Shown here: in pieces, positions 41,977-50,105 of the stretch | Layout of the letters: every line of letters begins with the position of its first letter | Numbering within the stretch: the first letter of the stretch is position 1 | From: Anaerostipes butyraticus | Lineage (GTDB): Bacteria > Bacillota > Clostridia > Lachnospirales > Lachnospiraceae | Assembly: GCF_016586355.1 (NCBI RefSeq) | Contig: NZ_BLYI01000047.1 | Span: 1 to 64,000 of the forward strand | Reading direction: 5' to 3' | Length of the DNA: 64,000 nt | The notes under the pieces: model-generated | The model's input: only the letters and a program-made list of their open reading frames with translations | Database searches by the model: none | Told to the model about the DNA's origin: nothing | Translations under genes and position numbers: made by a program

Positions 41977-42972
41977 ATGAAAAACCAATTAATTCAGCTT
42001 ATCTTGGATGACATGAATTCTACACTCAATCACACACAATTAAGAAAACTTCGAAAAGTTCTCAGCATTCATTTAACAGCGTTTTCCAGATTAGAACCAG
42101 TGGATTCAAATGACAAGATTTATCAGCTGGAAAACAATGAAATCCTTCAGCGTTTTGTTGCATCTAAGAAACTGGAAGGATGTTCCGCAAAAACCCTTCG
42201 ATATTATTCTACTACAATACAGAAGATGCTGACAGAATTAAATCAGCCCGTCTGTGACATCCAGACCGATGATCTCAGGAACTATCTGTCGGATTATCAG
42301 GCGGTTCATAAAAACAGCCGGGTGACCATAGATAATATCCGCCGTATTTTTTCCAGCTTTTTTGCCTGGCTGGAAGATGAGGAGTATATCCTGAAAAGTC
42401 CGGTCCGCAGAATCCACAGGATCAAAACATCAAGAGTTGTCAAAGATGTTTTCAGTGATGAAGACATCGAACTGCTTCGTGAAAACTGCGAACATCCGCG
42501 GGATTTGGCTATGTTGGATCTTCTGCTCTCGACAGGCATCCGTGTCGGGGAATTAGTCAATCTGGATATTTCAGATGTGAATTTCATAGAACGTCAGTGT
42601 GTTGTGCTCGGAAAAGGGAATCATGAGCGCCTTGTATACTTTGATGCAAAAACCAAACTGCATCTGCAGGAGTATCTGGAAAGCAGGGATTGCAGTTCCA
42701 CTGCTTTATTCACAACCTTCTACAAGCCATACCGCCGGTTAACCATTGCCGCCGTTGAACTGCGGTTGAAGCAGATTGGAGAGAAAGCCCATGTGGAAAA
42801 TGTTCATCCCCACAAATTCAGGCGGACGCTGGCAACTATGGCAATCGATAAAGGTATGCCGGTCGAACAGGTGCAGAGACTCCTTGGACATGTGCGCATT
42901 GATACAACCATGCATTATGCCATGGTAAATGAAGCAAATGTTAAAAATTCACACCGAAAATATATCGGATAG
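41977..42972 (+). CDS. Tyrosine recombinase / site-specific integrase
   Basis: 331 residues. A SAM-like N-terminal DNA-binding domain (ILQRFVASKKLEGCSAKTL) precedes the catalytic domain. The latter has the Arg in STGIRVGELVNLD, HPHKFRRTLATMA (HxxR), LLGHVRIDTTMHY with the second His and the nucleophilic Tyr. All catalytic residues appear intact. It resembles XerC/D-like recombinases that act on local sites rather than large phage integrases. No prophage genes are nearby. Its position, divergent from copy B and flanked by short repeats, suggests local rearrangement of this cluster. Confidence 0.88.
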   Translation: MKNQLIQLILDDMNSTLNHTQLRKLRKVLSIHLTAFSRLEPVDSNDKIYQLENNEILQRFVASKKLEGCSAKTLRYYSTTIQKMLTELNQPVCDIQTDDLRNYLSDYQAVHKNSRVTIDNIRRIFSSFFAWLEDEEYILKSPVRRIHRIKTSRVVKDVFSDEDIELLRENCEHPRDLAMLDLLLSTGIRVGELVNLDISDVNFIERQCVVLGKGNHERLVYFDAKTKLHLQEYLESRDCSSTALFTTFYKPYRRLTIAAVELRLKQIGEKAHVENVHPHKFRRTLATMAIDKGMPVEQVQRLLGHVRIDTTMHYAMVNEANVKNSHRKYIG

Positions 42973-42977
42973 CACAG

Positions 42978-43016
42978 AAGCATGGAAGTGATACAAAGAA
43001 ATCACATCCATGCTTC
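42978..43016. terminator. Bidirectional terminator between recombinase and nucleotidyltransferase
   Basis: GAAGCATGGAAGTGAT and ATCACATCCATGCTTC pair almost fully with a 7-base loop, between convergent genes. Confidence 0.65.
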
Positions 43017-43019
43017 CTG

Positions 43020-44258
43020 TTATTTATCCAATATTTTATACTTTTCCAGTAATCTTACACGTTCCATTCCAATCTGCGTACTGCTCTTCCCGCTACGGTT
43101 TTTCGGTGCAGATTTTCGTTTCAACAAATAGGCACCGATCCTGTGAACGTATCCAACCGGCAGCAAAATCTTCCATTTCTTTGTATATGGATAATGGGTC
43201 TGAATATAATCTTTATCTGGAAACAGCGATGCCAGAATACCCGAAGCCGCACTTGCCTTTTCATTTTCCGCGGCATTTAATGTAATATTGGCACTGTGCA
43301 CACGATCAGCATCACTCTTGCCATAAATACCTCCATCCAGCATATCATTCAGCAGCGGCAGGCTGTCAAATTCCACATCATCAGGCTTAGGAACAGCGAT
43401 ATCATCCCAGGTAAATCCGAAATACTCCACTCCAATGTTCATCAGATTCATGGAAAAATCGTACATTTGATTCTCACGCAGCAGATGGATCAGCGTTGTC
43501 CAGTGAATGTCAGAAGCATAATGCTGCGCAAACAAAAGCATGTCACAAACCTGGCGTACGCCAAAGCCGGAATGTAGAAAATGTTTCAGGCTGTGGCAAA
43601 GCAGATATAAAAAATGCAGCTGAGGATGCAGAGTATGAACATCGGATCCCTGGATATTTACAATCACCGAAGTATCAAAGGCTTCTGTAAAAAGATCATT
43701 GAGATGACCATATGCGCCAGATTCCTTTGCAAACAGATCCATATGCATTTCCAGATAAAGCCCGTTGCCCAGGTGATGGTATCCTACTTCCTGATACTCT
43801 TTCCCCTCATCCAGATTTTCCCGGACAAAGCCTTCCTTTAATAAAAATTCATCCATGCGGGCAAATTGTTCCCGTGGAATTAAAAGATCCTCATCTCCTG
43901 AAATCCGCAGATCCGGATTCGGATAGAGGCTGCGGCATACAATTCCTTTTACCACAAGAGGAGTAAAACCATTCTGCCGCATTTTATCATAAAGCATCAG
44001 AAACAGAGCACTGCACCGCGCCTGATTTCCGGCTTCTTTTAAGGTATGCATCTTCCAGAAATTCTGAAATCCAGGATCTGCCTGTGTAAAAGACGGAAGA
44101 TGAAAAATCTGCTGATAGATTATCGGAGCAACTGACTGTTTCTGAGCAGTCTGAAATAATTTCTCCCATTCTTCCATGGAAAGCTCCTGAAAATCGTTTG
44201 TTTCATTTCCATGCAACGCATCTTTTAAAATAGATAAAAATAATGTTTCGATTTTCAT
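43020..44258 (-). CDS. NTP_transf_5-family nucleotidyltransferase-like protein
   Basis: About 412 residues. FTPLVVKGIVCRSLYPNPDLR, then ISGDEDLLIPREQF gives the GD-x-D(L/I)L pattern of NTP_transf_5 (PF14907-like) proteins. WEKLFQTAQKQSVAPIIYQQ at the N-terminus is also typical. Such proteins occur in several RiPP clusters, including lasso peptides, where they may nucleotidylate a peptide or protein. It lies on the minus strand, convergent with the recombinase. An upstream ATG two codons earlier is possible. Confidence 0.75.
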   Translation of the reverse strand: MKIETLFLSILKDALHGNETNDFQELSMEEWEKLFQTAQKQSVAPIIYQQIFHLPSFTQADPGFQNFWKMHTLKEAGNQARCSALFLMLYDKMRQNGFTPLVVKGIVCRSLYPNPDLRISGDEDLLIPREQFARMDEFLLKEGFVRENLDEGKEYQEVGYHHLGNGLYLEMHMDLFAKESGAYGHLNDLFTEAFDTSVIVNIQGSDVHTLHPQLHFLYLLCHSLKHFLHSGFGVRQVCDMLLFAQHYASDIHWTTLIHLLRENQMYDFSMNLMNIGVEYFGFTWDDIAVPKPDDVEFDSLPLLNDMLDGGIYGKSDADRVHSANITLNAAENEKASAASGILASLFPDKDYIQTHYPYTKKWKILLPVGYVHRIGAYLLKRKSAPKNRSGKSSTQIGMERVRLLEKYKILDK

Positions 44259-44580
44259 AACCACTTATCATCCTTTATTTTTGGTCTTTCTGTCGAGATT
44301 ATTATAAGGGATAAGACATAAAATCACAACCAGAGAATCCCGCCTTCCAGAAATATACATCTTCATATTCTTTACAACGGCAGACAATTGTGATACAATT
44401 TATAATATAATAAATATATGGAAAGAAAAGGAAATTATTCTTGCTTTCTGTTAAACTCTGTGATAAACTGTATCTATCATATGAAAGTTCTTATACGCAT
44501 ATCTATATGCCGTTAAATGGCAGTTCTGCCGCTATTTCAAACAGTAAGGAAAAGATAGATACAGGATCAGCGGATATTCT
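44259..44580. other. Intergenic region without a supported gene
   Basis: About 320 bp between divergent genes. A 97-codon plus-strand frame from 44441 has no ribosome site and unlikely composition, so it was not called. The A/T-rich stretch near 44399-44421 could hold promoter elements. Confidence 0.4.
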
Positions 44581-44605
44581 CTGTGATTTTGTATCAGAAT
44601 CACAG
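44581..44605 (+). promoter_or_regulatory. Inverted repeat over the ribosome site of the Rpn-like gene
   Basis: CTGTGATT and AATCACAG form a perfect 8-bp inverted repeat with a 9-base centre, ending one base into the AGAGGAGG site. It could be an operator or an RNA hairpin that limits translation. Confidence 0.4.
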
Positions 44606-44619
44606 AGGAGGTGTTCTAT

Positions 44620-45510
44620 ATGGGACAGAAAGACCTGGCACAGAAACTACTGGAAGATCATGCAGATGTATTTGCTGATATCTTCAACGTACTGCTCTTT
44701 CAGGGAAAGCAGATTATATGTGCTGACGAATTAGAGAAAACAGCAAATGAATCCCAATATAAAGCAGATACGAATAATCTTCACGAAGAAAGAAGGGATC
44801 TTCTAAAGCTTTGGATCAAAGGGAATAATAAAGCACTGCTGGGGATCGAAAACCAGATGGACGCGGATGACCATATGCCCATAAGGATCATCGGGTATGA
44901 TGGTGTATCCTACCGCAGTCAGCTGTTAAAAGAATGGAAAGGCAGTTATTGTCCTGTCATAACGCTGGTATTGTATTACGGGGATAAATCCTGGAATCAG
45001 CCTTCTGCCCTGGCAGAAGAATTGCCAGAAATCGAGAAACTCCATGGCAGTGACTATCAGTTCCATGTATTTCATATCCCGAATCTGACAGATGAGCAGA
45101 TTCAAATGTTCCAGAGTGATTTTCGGATTGTTGCAGATTTTTTTGCCGCTCAAAAAAGAGGACAGAAATATCGCGGCAGCAGGAAAAAGATTCGGCATGT
45201 GGATGAAATATTAAAATTCATGAAAGTGTTTACAGATGACGATCGTTTTTTGAAAGTAACACTTGATGATAAACAGAAGGAGGATGTCAATATGTGCATG
45301 ATATTGGATCAGATTGAAGAGGAAGGACGGCAAAAGGGAATAGCGGAGGGAAGAAAAACCGGAAGAGAAGAAGGAAAAAAAGAAGGAATTCTGTTATTAT
45401 CAGATTTAATAACAATCTTAATGAAACAAGGGAAAATGGAAGAATTACAACGTGCTGCTCAGGACCAGGCATACTGTGAGCAGTTATTAAAAGAATATCA
45501 ATTATTGTAA
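44620..45510 (+). CDS. Rpn/YhgA-like PD-(D/E)XK family protein
   Basis: 296 residues. LLIEDH-like DHADVFADIFNVLLFQG at the start is the usual Rpn opening. ALLGIENQMDADDHMPIR contains the G-x-E-x-Q core of the nuclease, and SYCPVITLVLYYGDKSWNQP is the conserved WxGPxSL/LYYG region. A charged helical tail (QKGIAEGRKTGREEGKKEG) ends the protein. In E. coli, Rpn proteins promote recA-independent recombination and have DNase activity. These genes are abundant in gut Firmicutes. AGAGGAGGTG stands 8 bases before the ATG. Confidence 0.85.
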   Translation: MGQKDLAQKLLEDHADVFADIFNVLLFQGKQIICADELEKTANESQYKADTNNLHEERRDLLKLWIKGNNKALLGIENQMDADDHMPIRIIGYDGVSYRSQLLKEWKGSYCPVITLVLYYGDKSWNQPSALAEELPEIEKLHGSDYQFHVFHIPNLTDEQIQMFQSDFRIVADFFAAQKRGQKYRGSRKKIRHVDEILKFMKVFTDDDRFLKVTLDDKQKEDVNMCMILDQIEEEGRQKGIAEGRKTGREEGKKEGILLLSDLITILMKQGKMEELQRAAQDQAYCEQLLKEYQLL

Positions 45511-45537
45511 AATTGTTATCACTCTTACTTTAAACAG

Positions 45538-45582
45538 CAGGGAATCTCGAAGGTTAAAATTCAGAGGGATTCCCTGTTTTTT
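45538..45582 (+). terminator. Terminator after the Rpn-like gene
   Basis: CAGGGAATC and GATTCCCTG form a 9-bp stem followed by six T. Confidence 0.75.
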
Positions 45583-45630
45583 GGTCTGGAAATTTACTTT
45601 TCTTCTGTATAGATTACGGAAGAAATTCCT

Positions 45631-45679
45631 CAGATAAATGATGATTTGATTATCTATTCAGTACATAGATAAATTAATA
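45631..45679 (+). promoter_or_regulatory. Upstream element of copy C, inverted relative to that of copy B
   Basis: CAGATAAATGATGATTT (45631) and ATAGATAAATTAATA (45665) match, on the opposite strand, the sequences before copy B. TTGATT (45646) and ATAAAT (45669) at 17-bp spacing could be the promoter. Confidence 0.5.
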
Positions 45680-45702
45680 GCAGAAGGGGGATACGAAGAA
45701 GA

Positions 45703-46128
45703 ATGAAAAAAACGTATGAAACACCGGTGGCATATGCGGAAGAATTTATGCCGAATGAATATGTAGCAGTTTGCTGGGGCGTGGCTTGTTCTACAAACAA
45801 AGCAAATAGGTACGAGGCAAGTATTCATAATTCAGCTCAGGATCATCGAGGTGAATATTGTGGAACAACAGGACATCAGTGGTTAACAGACGTCGACAAT
45901 GATGGTACGCCTGAACGCATGTCAGAAATCGGTACTGATGGTCTTGGAACATTGGCATGTACGATTTATACAGACGGTACCTATGGACAGAAAGGTAATA
46001 TCAGCGAAGTAGAGGTTGGTGATTATATCTACTGGACAACCAGTGCTGGCTCTGGCCGTGATAGACGTACATGGCATCATCAGGGATGGGTAACAGAAAC
46101 TACTCCAGGTCATCCAAACCGTTCTTAA
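45703..46128 (+). CDS. PNEYVA-family small protein, candidate RiPP precursor (copy C)
   Basis: 141 residues. The N-terminus MKKTYETPVAYAEEFMPNEY, then VAVCWGVAC, is followed by a Gly/Asp/Thr-rich body with Cys at YCG and ACT. The end is GWVTETTPGHPNRS. The C-terminal part (YIYWTTSAGSG, RRTWHHQGW) is shared with copy D. There is no signal peptide and no TM. AGAAGGGGGATA lies upstream, with 12 bases to the ATG. A gene for a dedicated enzyme does not follow directly, so the enzymes at 39126 or 48830 would have to act in trans. Confidence 0.65.
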   Translation: MKKTYETPVAYAEEFMPNEYVAVCWGVACSTNKANRYEASIHNSAQDHRGEYCGTTGHQWLTDVDNDGTPERMSEIGTDGLGTLACTIYTDGTYGQKGNISEVEVGDYIYWTTSAGSGRDRRTWHHQGWVTETTPGHPNRS

Positions 46129-46154
46129 TTTTAATATAATCAAACATAGTGATC

Positions 46155-46183
46155 AAAAGATGGAGGTGTCTCCATCTTTTTTT
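46155..46183 (+). terminator. Terminator after copy C
   Basis: GATGGAG and CTCCATC with a GTGT loop and seven T. It is almost identical to the terminator after copy D. Confidence 0.8.
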
Positions 46184-46266
46184 GACCATTGAAAACGATA
46201 AATCGATCTATCCATGTGATTTGTGTCAGGAGTCATTTGTTTGAAATGACTCCCGAATTATTATCT

Positions 46267-47964
46267 TTATTCTGAAAGAATTACCATACAGCTTTTTTTA
46301 CAAAAACAGATTCCGTATTTCAGAATATTGGTATAGCCTTCTTTTTCCAAATCTTTTGCATAATGCTTTTCTTCTATTTGTTTCAGGGCATCTGTGCAGG
46401 CAGATTTCATATCCTTAAAAAACTGTACACGTTTTAATTCTATAATGACAGCAGGTTTTTCTGGATGGTTTGGCTTTAAAATAAGATCTGGGCGTCTGTT
46501 TCCATGTTCTTTATTCGAATCAATCTCATAAGCAGGAATGCCGCCAAGAACACCAAGAAGATATCCGTGATAGAAATTTTCAGCGTTATCATAATAGCTG
46601 ATACTGTCGGATAATTGGTCATTAATAAAGTTTTCGATCCCTGTACAATTTCCGGTTAAAATATCCTGATAGAGTATATGATAATCAGATGCTTTTATCT
46701 TTTCCTGGAACCATTCACGGATAGTGGTACGATAAATATAACGGATTTCCTTGTTTGGAATTTTCATTGTAACATAAATTGTATCGATTTTAAATCGTTG
46801 CCCTGTGGATTTCAGGTATCCGGTAAAAAACAGAAAATTCCAAAGATTGTCCTGAGATTTGTGGACATCTTCATAAGTAATATCTTCATACACTGGTTTT
46901 TCAATCGTATGCCCCGCAATCAATCCTTCAATTTCCTGTTTCACGCTGGAATCAGAAACTTCAATTAGTGTCCGAACAATATTATTAGAAGATGTGTTGG
47001 ACCAGTATGGTTTAGGAAAGAGGGAATCACCTTTTATCATATCTGAAATATAATTGATGACACTCCACGGATTATAGACTTCTGTTTCTCCAAACAAATA
47101 TCCATCATACCAGCGGCCGATTTCTTCCCGCTTCTCAGACAGATGATAGAAGGCAAGCATTTCCTGCACCTCATTTGGCGTAAATCCAAAATATTCTGCA
47201 TAACTTTGGCTCAGAACAGATATAATTTTCAGGTTATTTAGTTCTGTAAAGATACTCTCTTTGCTAATGCGGAGACACCCGGTGATGACGGCGAATTCCA
47301 GGGAATCATTGCTTTTCAGCACAGACTCAAACAGAGAACGGATAAAATCTGTCATTTGGTCATAGAATCCTCTGAAATAGGCATTTTCCAGCGGAACATC
47401 GTATTCATCTAAGAGAACAATTACATTTTCCTTGTGATATGCTTTCAGACAATCGGATAAAAACTTTAATGCTGTCACATAGGAAGCCTCATCAGCAGTT
47501 CCGGACATTAAATTTTCGTATTTGTTTTTTTCATGTTCAAGAAGCTGGCTGCTTTGGAGAACATAACGGTGTCTGGAAAATTCATTGGAAATCTGTTCAC
47601 ATAATTGCGCATGGGCAAGTTGAAATGTTGGCTGTTTGGCGGCTTTTAGGGATAGAGATATAACAGGATATTTCCCCATATGATGCAAGTACTCTTCTCC
47701 GGTACTGATAATTTTCATATTGTTAAAATAATACGCGTTTTCAATCTGTTTTCCATTCCAATCCATTTCGTTCTCAAAAAAGGTTTTCAGCATACTGAGA
47801 GTTAAAGTTTTCCCAAAACGTCTCGGACGGGTAAACAATGTAACTTTGTTCCCGTCATCCAGTAATGACTGAATCAGAAGTGTTTTATCCACATAATAAT
47901 ATGATTTGTCAATTAATTCTTTATAATTTTCTATTCCGATGGCAAGCTTCTTTTTCATCTTCAT
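46267..47964 (-). CDS. AAA-ATPase-like protein with PD-(D/E)XK domain, paralogue of 22711-24414
   Basis: 565 residues. YVDKTLLIQSLLDDGNKVT, then LFTRPRRFGKTLTLSML (P-loop) and VIVLLDEYDVPLENAY (Walker B) match the protein at 22711 throughout. The C-terminal nuclease-like core reads KPAVIIELKRVQFFKD. It lies on the minus strand between copies C and D of the small-protein family. Function is unknown. It may simply be another member of this widespread family that has landed in an accessory region. Confidence 0.85.
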   Translation of the reverse strand: MKMKKKLAIGIENYKELIDKSYYYVDKTLLIQSLLDDGNKVTLFTRPRRFGKTLTLSMLKTFFENEMDWNGKQIENAYYFNNMKIISTGEEYLHHMGKYPVISLSLKAAKQPTFQLAHAQLCEQISNEFSRHRYVLQSSQLLEHEKNKYENLMSGTADEASYVTALKFLSDCLKAYHKENVIVLLDEYDVPLENAYFRGFYDQMTDFIRSLFESVLKSNDSLEFAVITGCLRISKESIFTELNNLKIISVLSQSYAEYFGFTPNEVQEMLAFYHLSEKREEIGRWYDGYLFGETEVYNPWSVINYISDMIKGDSLFPKPYWSNTSSNNIVRTLIEVSDSSVKQEIEGLIAGHTIEKPVYEDITYEDVHKSQDNLWNFLFFTGYLKSTGQRFKIDTIYVTMKIPNKEIRYIYRTTIREWFQEKIKASDYHILYQDILTGNCTGIENFINDQLSDSISYYDNAENFYHGYLLGVLGGIPAYEIDSNKEHGNRRPDLILKPNHPEKPAVIIELKRVQFFKDMKSACTDALKQIEEKHYAKDLEKEGYTNILKYGICFCKKSCMVILSE

Positions 47965-48205
47965 TTTGCATACCTCCGTTATATTCTTTTCTCCTTATTA
48001 GGTGATGGAGAAATTATTTAAGACATTTGTTATAATGTAATCGTGTCATTATAGCAAAGAGGATACGATTACTTTATAATCATAACATATATATTGCGAA
48101 TATGGTGTCTTTGTTTTATAGGAAGGAAAGATCTTATTTTGTGGAATTCTGGTCATATTTCTACTAAAAATGAGGAAATAATCCACAATATTTTCAGATG
48201 GACGC
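47965..48205. other. AT-rich intergenic region
   Basis: About 240 bp between the divergent AAA gene and copy D. It contains TATAAT-like sequences on both strands, but I see no gene and no clear structure. Confidence 0.4.
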
Positions 48206-48234
48206 TTGCTATTTTCACTTTATCAGAGTAAAAT
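48206..48234 (+). promoter_or_regulatory. Probable promoter of copy D
   Basis: TTGCTA, a 17-bp spacer and TAAAAT. Transcription would start about 78 bases before the ATG. Confidence 0.45.
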
Positions 48235-48318
48235 AACACTATGGGAAAGAGTGAGAAAAAGTTAAATATAAAGTTGCGGTAATATAAAAGAGAAGATTTA
48301 GAAGAAAGGGGAGCAAGA

Positions 48319-48753
48319 ATGAAAAAAGCATATAAAACACCAACGGCATGTGCAGAAGAATTTATGCCAAATGAGTATGTGGCGGTGTGCTGGAGCGTAG
48401 GTTGTAAAAATAATACAACATATCATAATCATAATTCGAACGCTCCATACGGTAATCGGTGGACTGTCGAAGAAGGTCCTTATGATAGACCGTTTAGTCA
48501 TGATGGTGACTGTCGTAATGCCAGCAATAATTATTTCCGTGGTAACGCTGATGGATCAAATCTTTCGTTTGTTTATGAAGACAGTCATGATCAGGGAAAT
48601 CTTAGCGGCGGACTTGATCGATGGGTTGATAATGGTGACGGAGTAGTAGGTTCTGGTGATGTTATATATTGGCATACCAGTAATGGCTCCAGGACATGGA
48701 ATCACTGGGGTTATGTACAGACAGCGGATTCTGCGCATCCAAACCGTTCTTAA
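48319..48753 (+). CDS. PNEYVA-family small protein, candidate RiPP precursor (copy D)
   Basis: 144 residues. MKKAYKTPTACAEEFMPNEY, then VAVCWSVGC, opens it. The body is Asn/Asp/Gly/His-rich, with Cys at GDCRN. IYWHTSNGSRTWNHWGYV and a final AHPNRS parallel copy C. AAAGGGGAG lies 6-7 bases before ATG 48319. The radical SAM gene starts 76 bp after the stop, beyond a terminator, which gives a precursor-enzyme pair. Confidence 0.68.
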   Translation: MKKAYKTPTACAEEFMPNEYVAVCWSVGCKNNTTYHNHNSNAPYGNRWTVEEGPYDRPFSHDGDCRNASNNYFRGNADGSNLSFVYEDSHDQGNLSGGLDRWVDNGDGVVGSGDVIYWHTSNGSRTWNHWGYVQTADSAHPNRS

Positions 48754-48777
48754 TGCTACAACGAAACAAAAAATTTG

Positions 48778-48807
48778 AAAAGATGGAGGTTTCTCCATCT
48801 TTTTTTG
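48778..48807 (+). terminator. Terminator between copy D and the radical SAM gene
   Basis: GATGGAG and CTCCATC with a GTTT loop, then a T-run. Partial read-through would link the precursor to its enzyme. Confidence 0.8.
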
Positions 48808-48829
48808 CCTGTAGAAAGTGAGGGGAGAT

Positions 48830-49924
48830 ATGGAGCATAACAATGATATGACAATGGAAAAGATGATGATGACCCGGGCTGCCAGGAATCAGTATCCGAT
48901 CAATGGGAGTCTGGAACTTTTACCTCTGTGCAACATGAATTGTGATATGTGCTATGTTCGTCTGGATCATAAAGAAGTGGAAAAAAGAGGAGGACTCCAC
49001 TCTGTAGAAGAGTGGATAGATCTTGCCAGGCAGATGGCTGATGCGGGGGTTTTGTTCCTTTTGCTGACAGGCGGGGAGCCGCTTCTTTTTCCGGGATTTA
49101 AGAAGCTGTATCTGGAACTGAAAAAGCTGGGAATGATTCTGACAATTAACACCAATGGTACGCTGATTGATGAAGAATGGGCGGATTTTTTTGCGGAGAA
49201 TCTGCCGAGAAGGATCAATATCACTCTTTATGGTTCTGATGATACTGCTTATGAGACATTGTGTCATTATCCGGGGGGATTTGAAAAAACCCGGAAGGCA
49301 ATCAGGCTTTTAAGGGATCGGGAAATCGAAGTAAAGATTAACGGAAGTGTGACCAAAGAAAACTGGAAAGATGTAGATTTTATTTATAAAATAGGAAAAG
49401 AACTGGATGCGCCGGTTCATATGGATACTTATATGCTTCCTGGCATTAAAGAGCGGAATCTGCCGTTTGAACAGCAGTCCCGTCTGAATCCGGAAGATGC
49501 TGCCCTGGCAGAGATCCAGACAAGGAAAGCGGAAATAGTTCCGGAGATTTTTCGACAATATGCAAAACAGATGACAGAGATTCTGAAAAATCAGGATATG
49601 GTGTATTCAGATCAGATTTCCTGCCTGGCAGGGAATTGTTCATTTACTGTGAACTGGCAGGGAGAAATGCGCCCTTGCGTGACATTGGAAGAGCCGTCGG
49701 TTCCGGTTTTTGAGACGGGCTTTTTACCGGCATGGGAGAAAATATCGAAAGATTCTAAAGTTTTTCGATATCATAAGAAATGTACCACCTGCCCGTATCG
49801 GCCGGTGTGTAAAATCTGTGTGGCCAGTGCATATCTGGAAACAGGAAGTTATGATGGAATTCCGGAATATCTTTGTCGGTATGCGGAAGAATATGCCAGA
49901 CTTCTGCAGAAAGAATTGGAATAA
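48830..49924 (+). CDS. Radical SAM/SPASM peptide maturase, copy 2
   Basis: 364 residues. ELLPLCNMNCDMCYVRLD carries Cx3Cx2C, and FLLLTGGEPLLFPGF the SAM motif. SPASM-type Cys lie in ISCLAGNCSF, MRPCVTL, CTTCPYRPVCKIC and YLCRY. It is strongly similar to the enzyme at 39126 over the whole length. ATG 48830 follows GAGGGGA by a few bases. It probably modifies copy D and possibly copy C. No PqqD gene adjoins it, so the PqqD at 38863 may be shared, or an internal recognition domain is used. Confidence 0.87.
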   Translation: MEHNNDMTMEKMMMTRAARNQYPINGSLELLPLCNMNCDMCYVRLDHKEVEKRGGLHSVEEWIDLARQMADAGVLFLLLTGGEPLLFPGFKKLYLELKKLGMILTINTNGTLIDEEWADFFAENLPRRINITLYGSDDTAYETLCHYPGGFEKTRKAIRLLRDREIEVKINGSVTKENWKDVDFIYKIGKELDAPVHMDTYMLPGIKERNLPFEQQSRLNPEDAALAEIQTRKAEIVPEIFRQYAKQMTEILKNQDMVYSDQISCLAGNCSFTVNWQGEMRPCVTLEEPSVPVFETGFLPAWEKISKDSKVFRYHKKCTTCPYRPVCKICVASAYLETGSYDGIPEYLCRYAEEYARLLQKELE

Positions 49925-50019
49925 CTTTAAATGAATGCGGCAAAAAATTGAAATGAAGTCTGGAAACAGCAAAAAAACAGGCAAAGAATACGCGATTGGC
50001 GACGTCATTTGTCTTTTGG

Positions 50020-50060
50020 TGTCATTTGGATATCAATGACAGGAAGAAATATGGTATACT
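50020..50060 (+). promoter_or_regulatory. Candidate operator and promoter of the ABC exporter
   Basis: TGTCATT (50020) and AATGACA (50035) form an inverted repeat. GTCATTTG also occurs as a direct repeat at 50004 and 50021. A TATACT -10 follows at 50055-50060. Confidence 0.4.
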
Positions 50061-50105
50061 ATAAAAGTTCTGTATAACAGAAAGTTTCATAGAAAGAGGT
50101 AGAGT

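Noticed and set aside
41977-42972. Prophage or integrative element defined by the recombinase
   Set aside because: No phage, plasmid or conjugation genes and no tRNA-type attachment site are seen nearby.
44441-44734. Plus-strand frame of 97 codons before the Rpn-like gene
   Set aside because: No ribosome site, unusual composition, and it runs out of frame into the well-supported Rpn-like gene.
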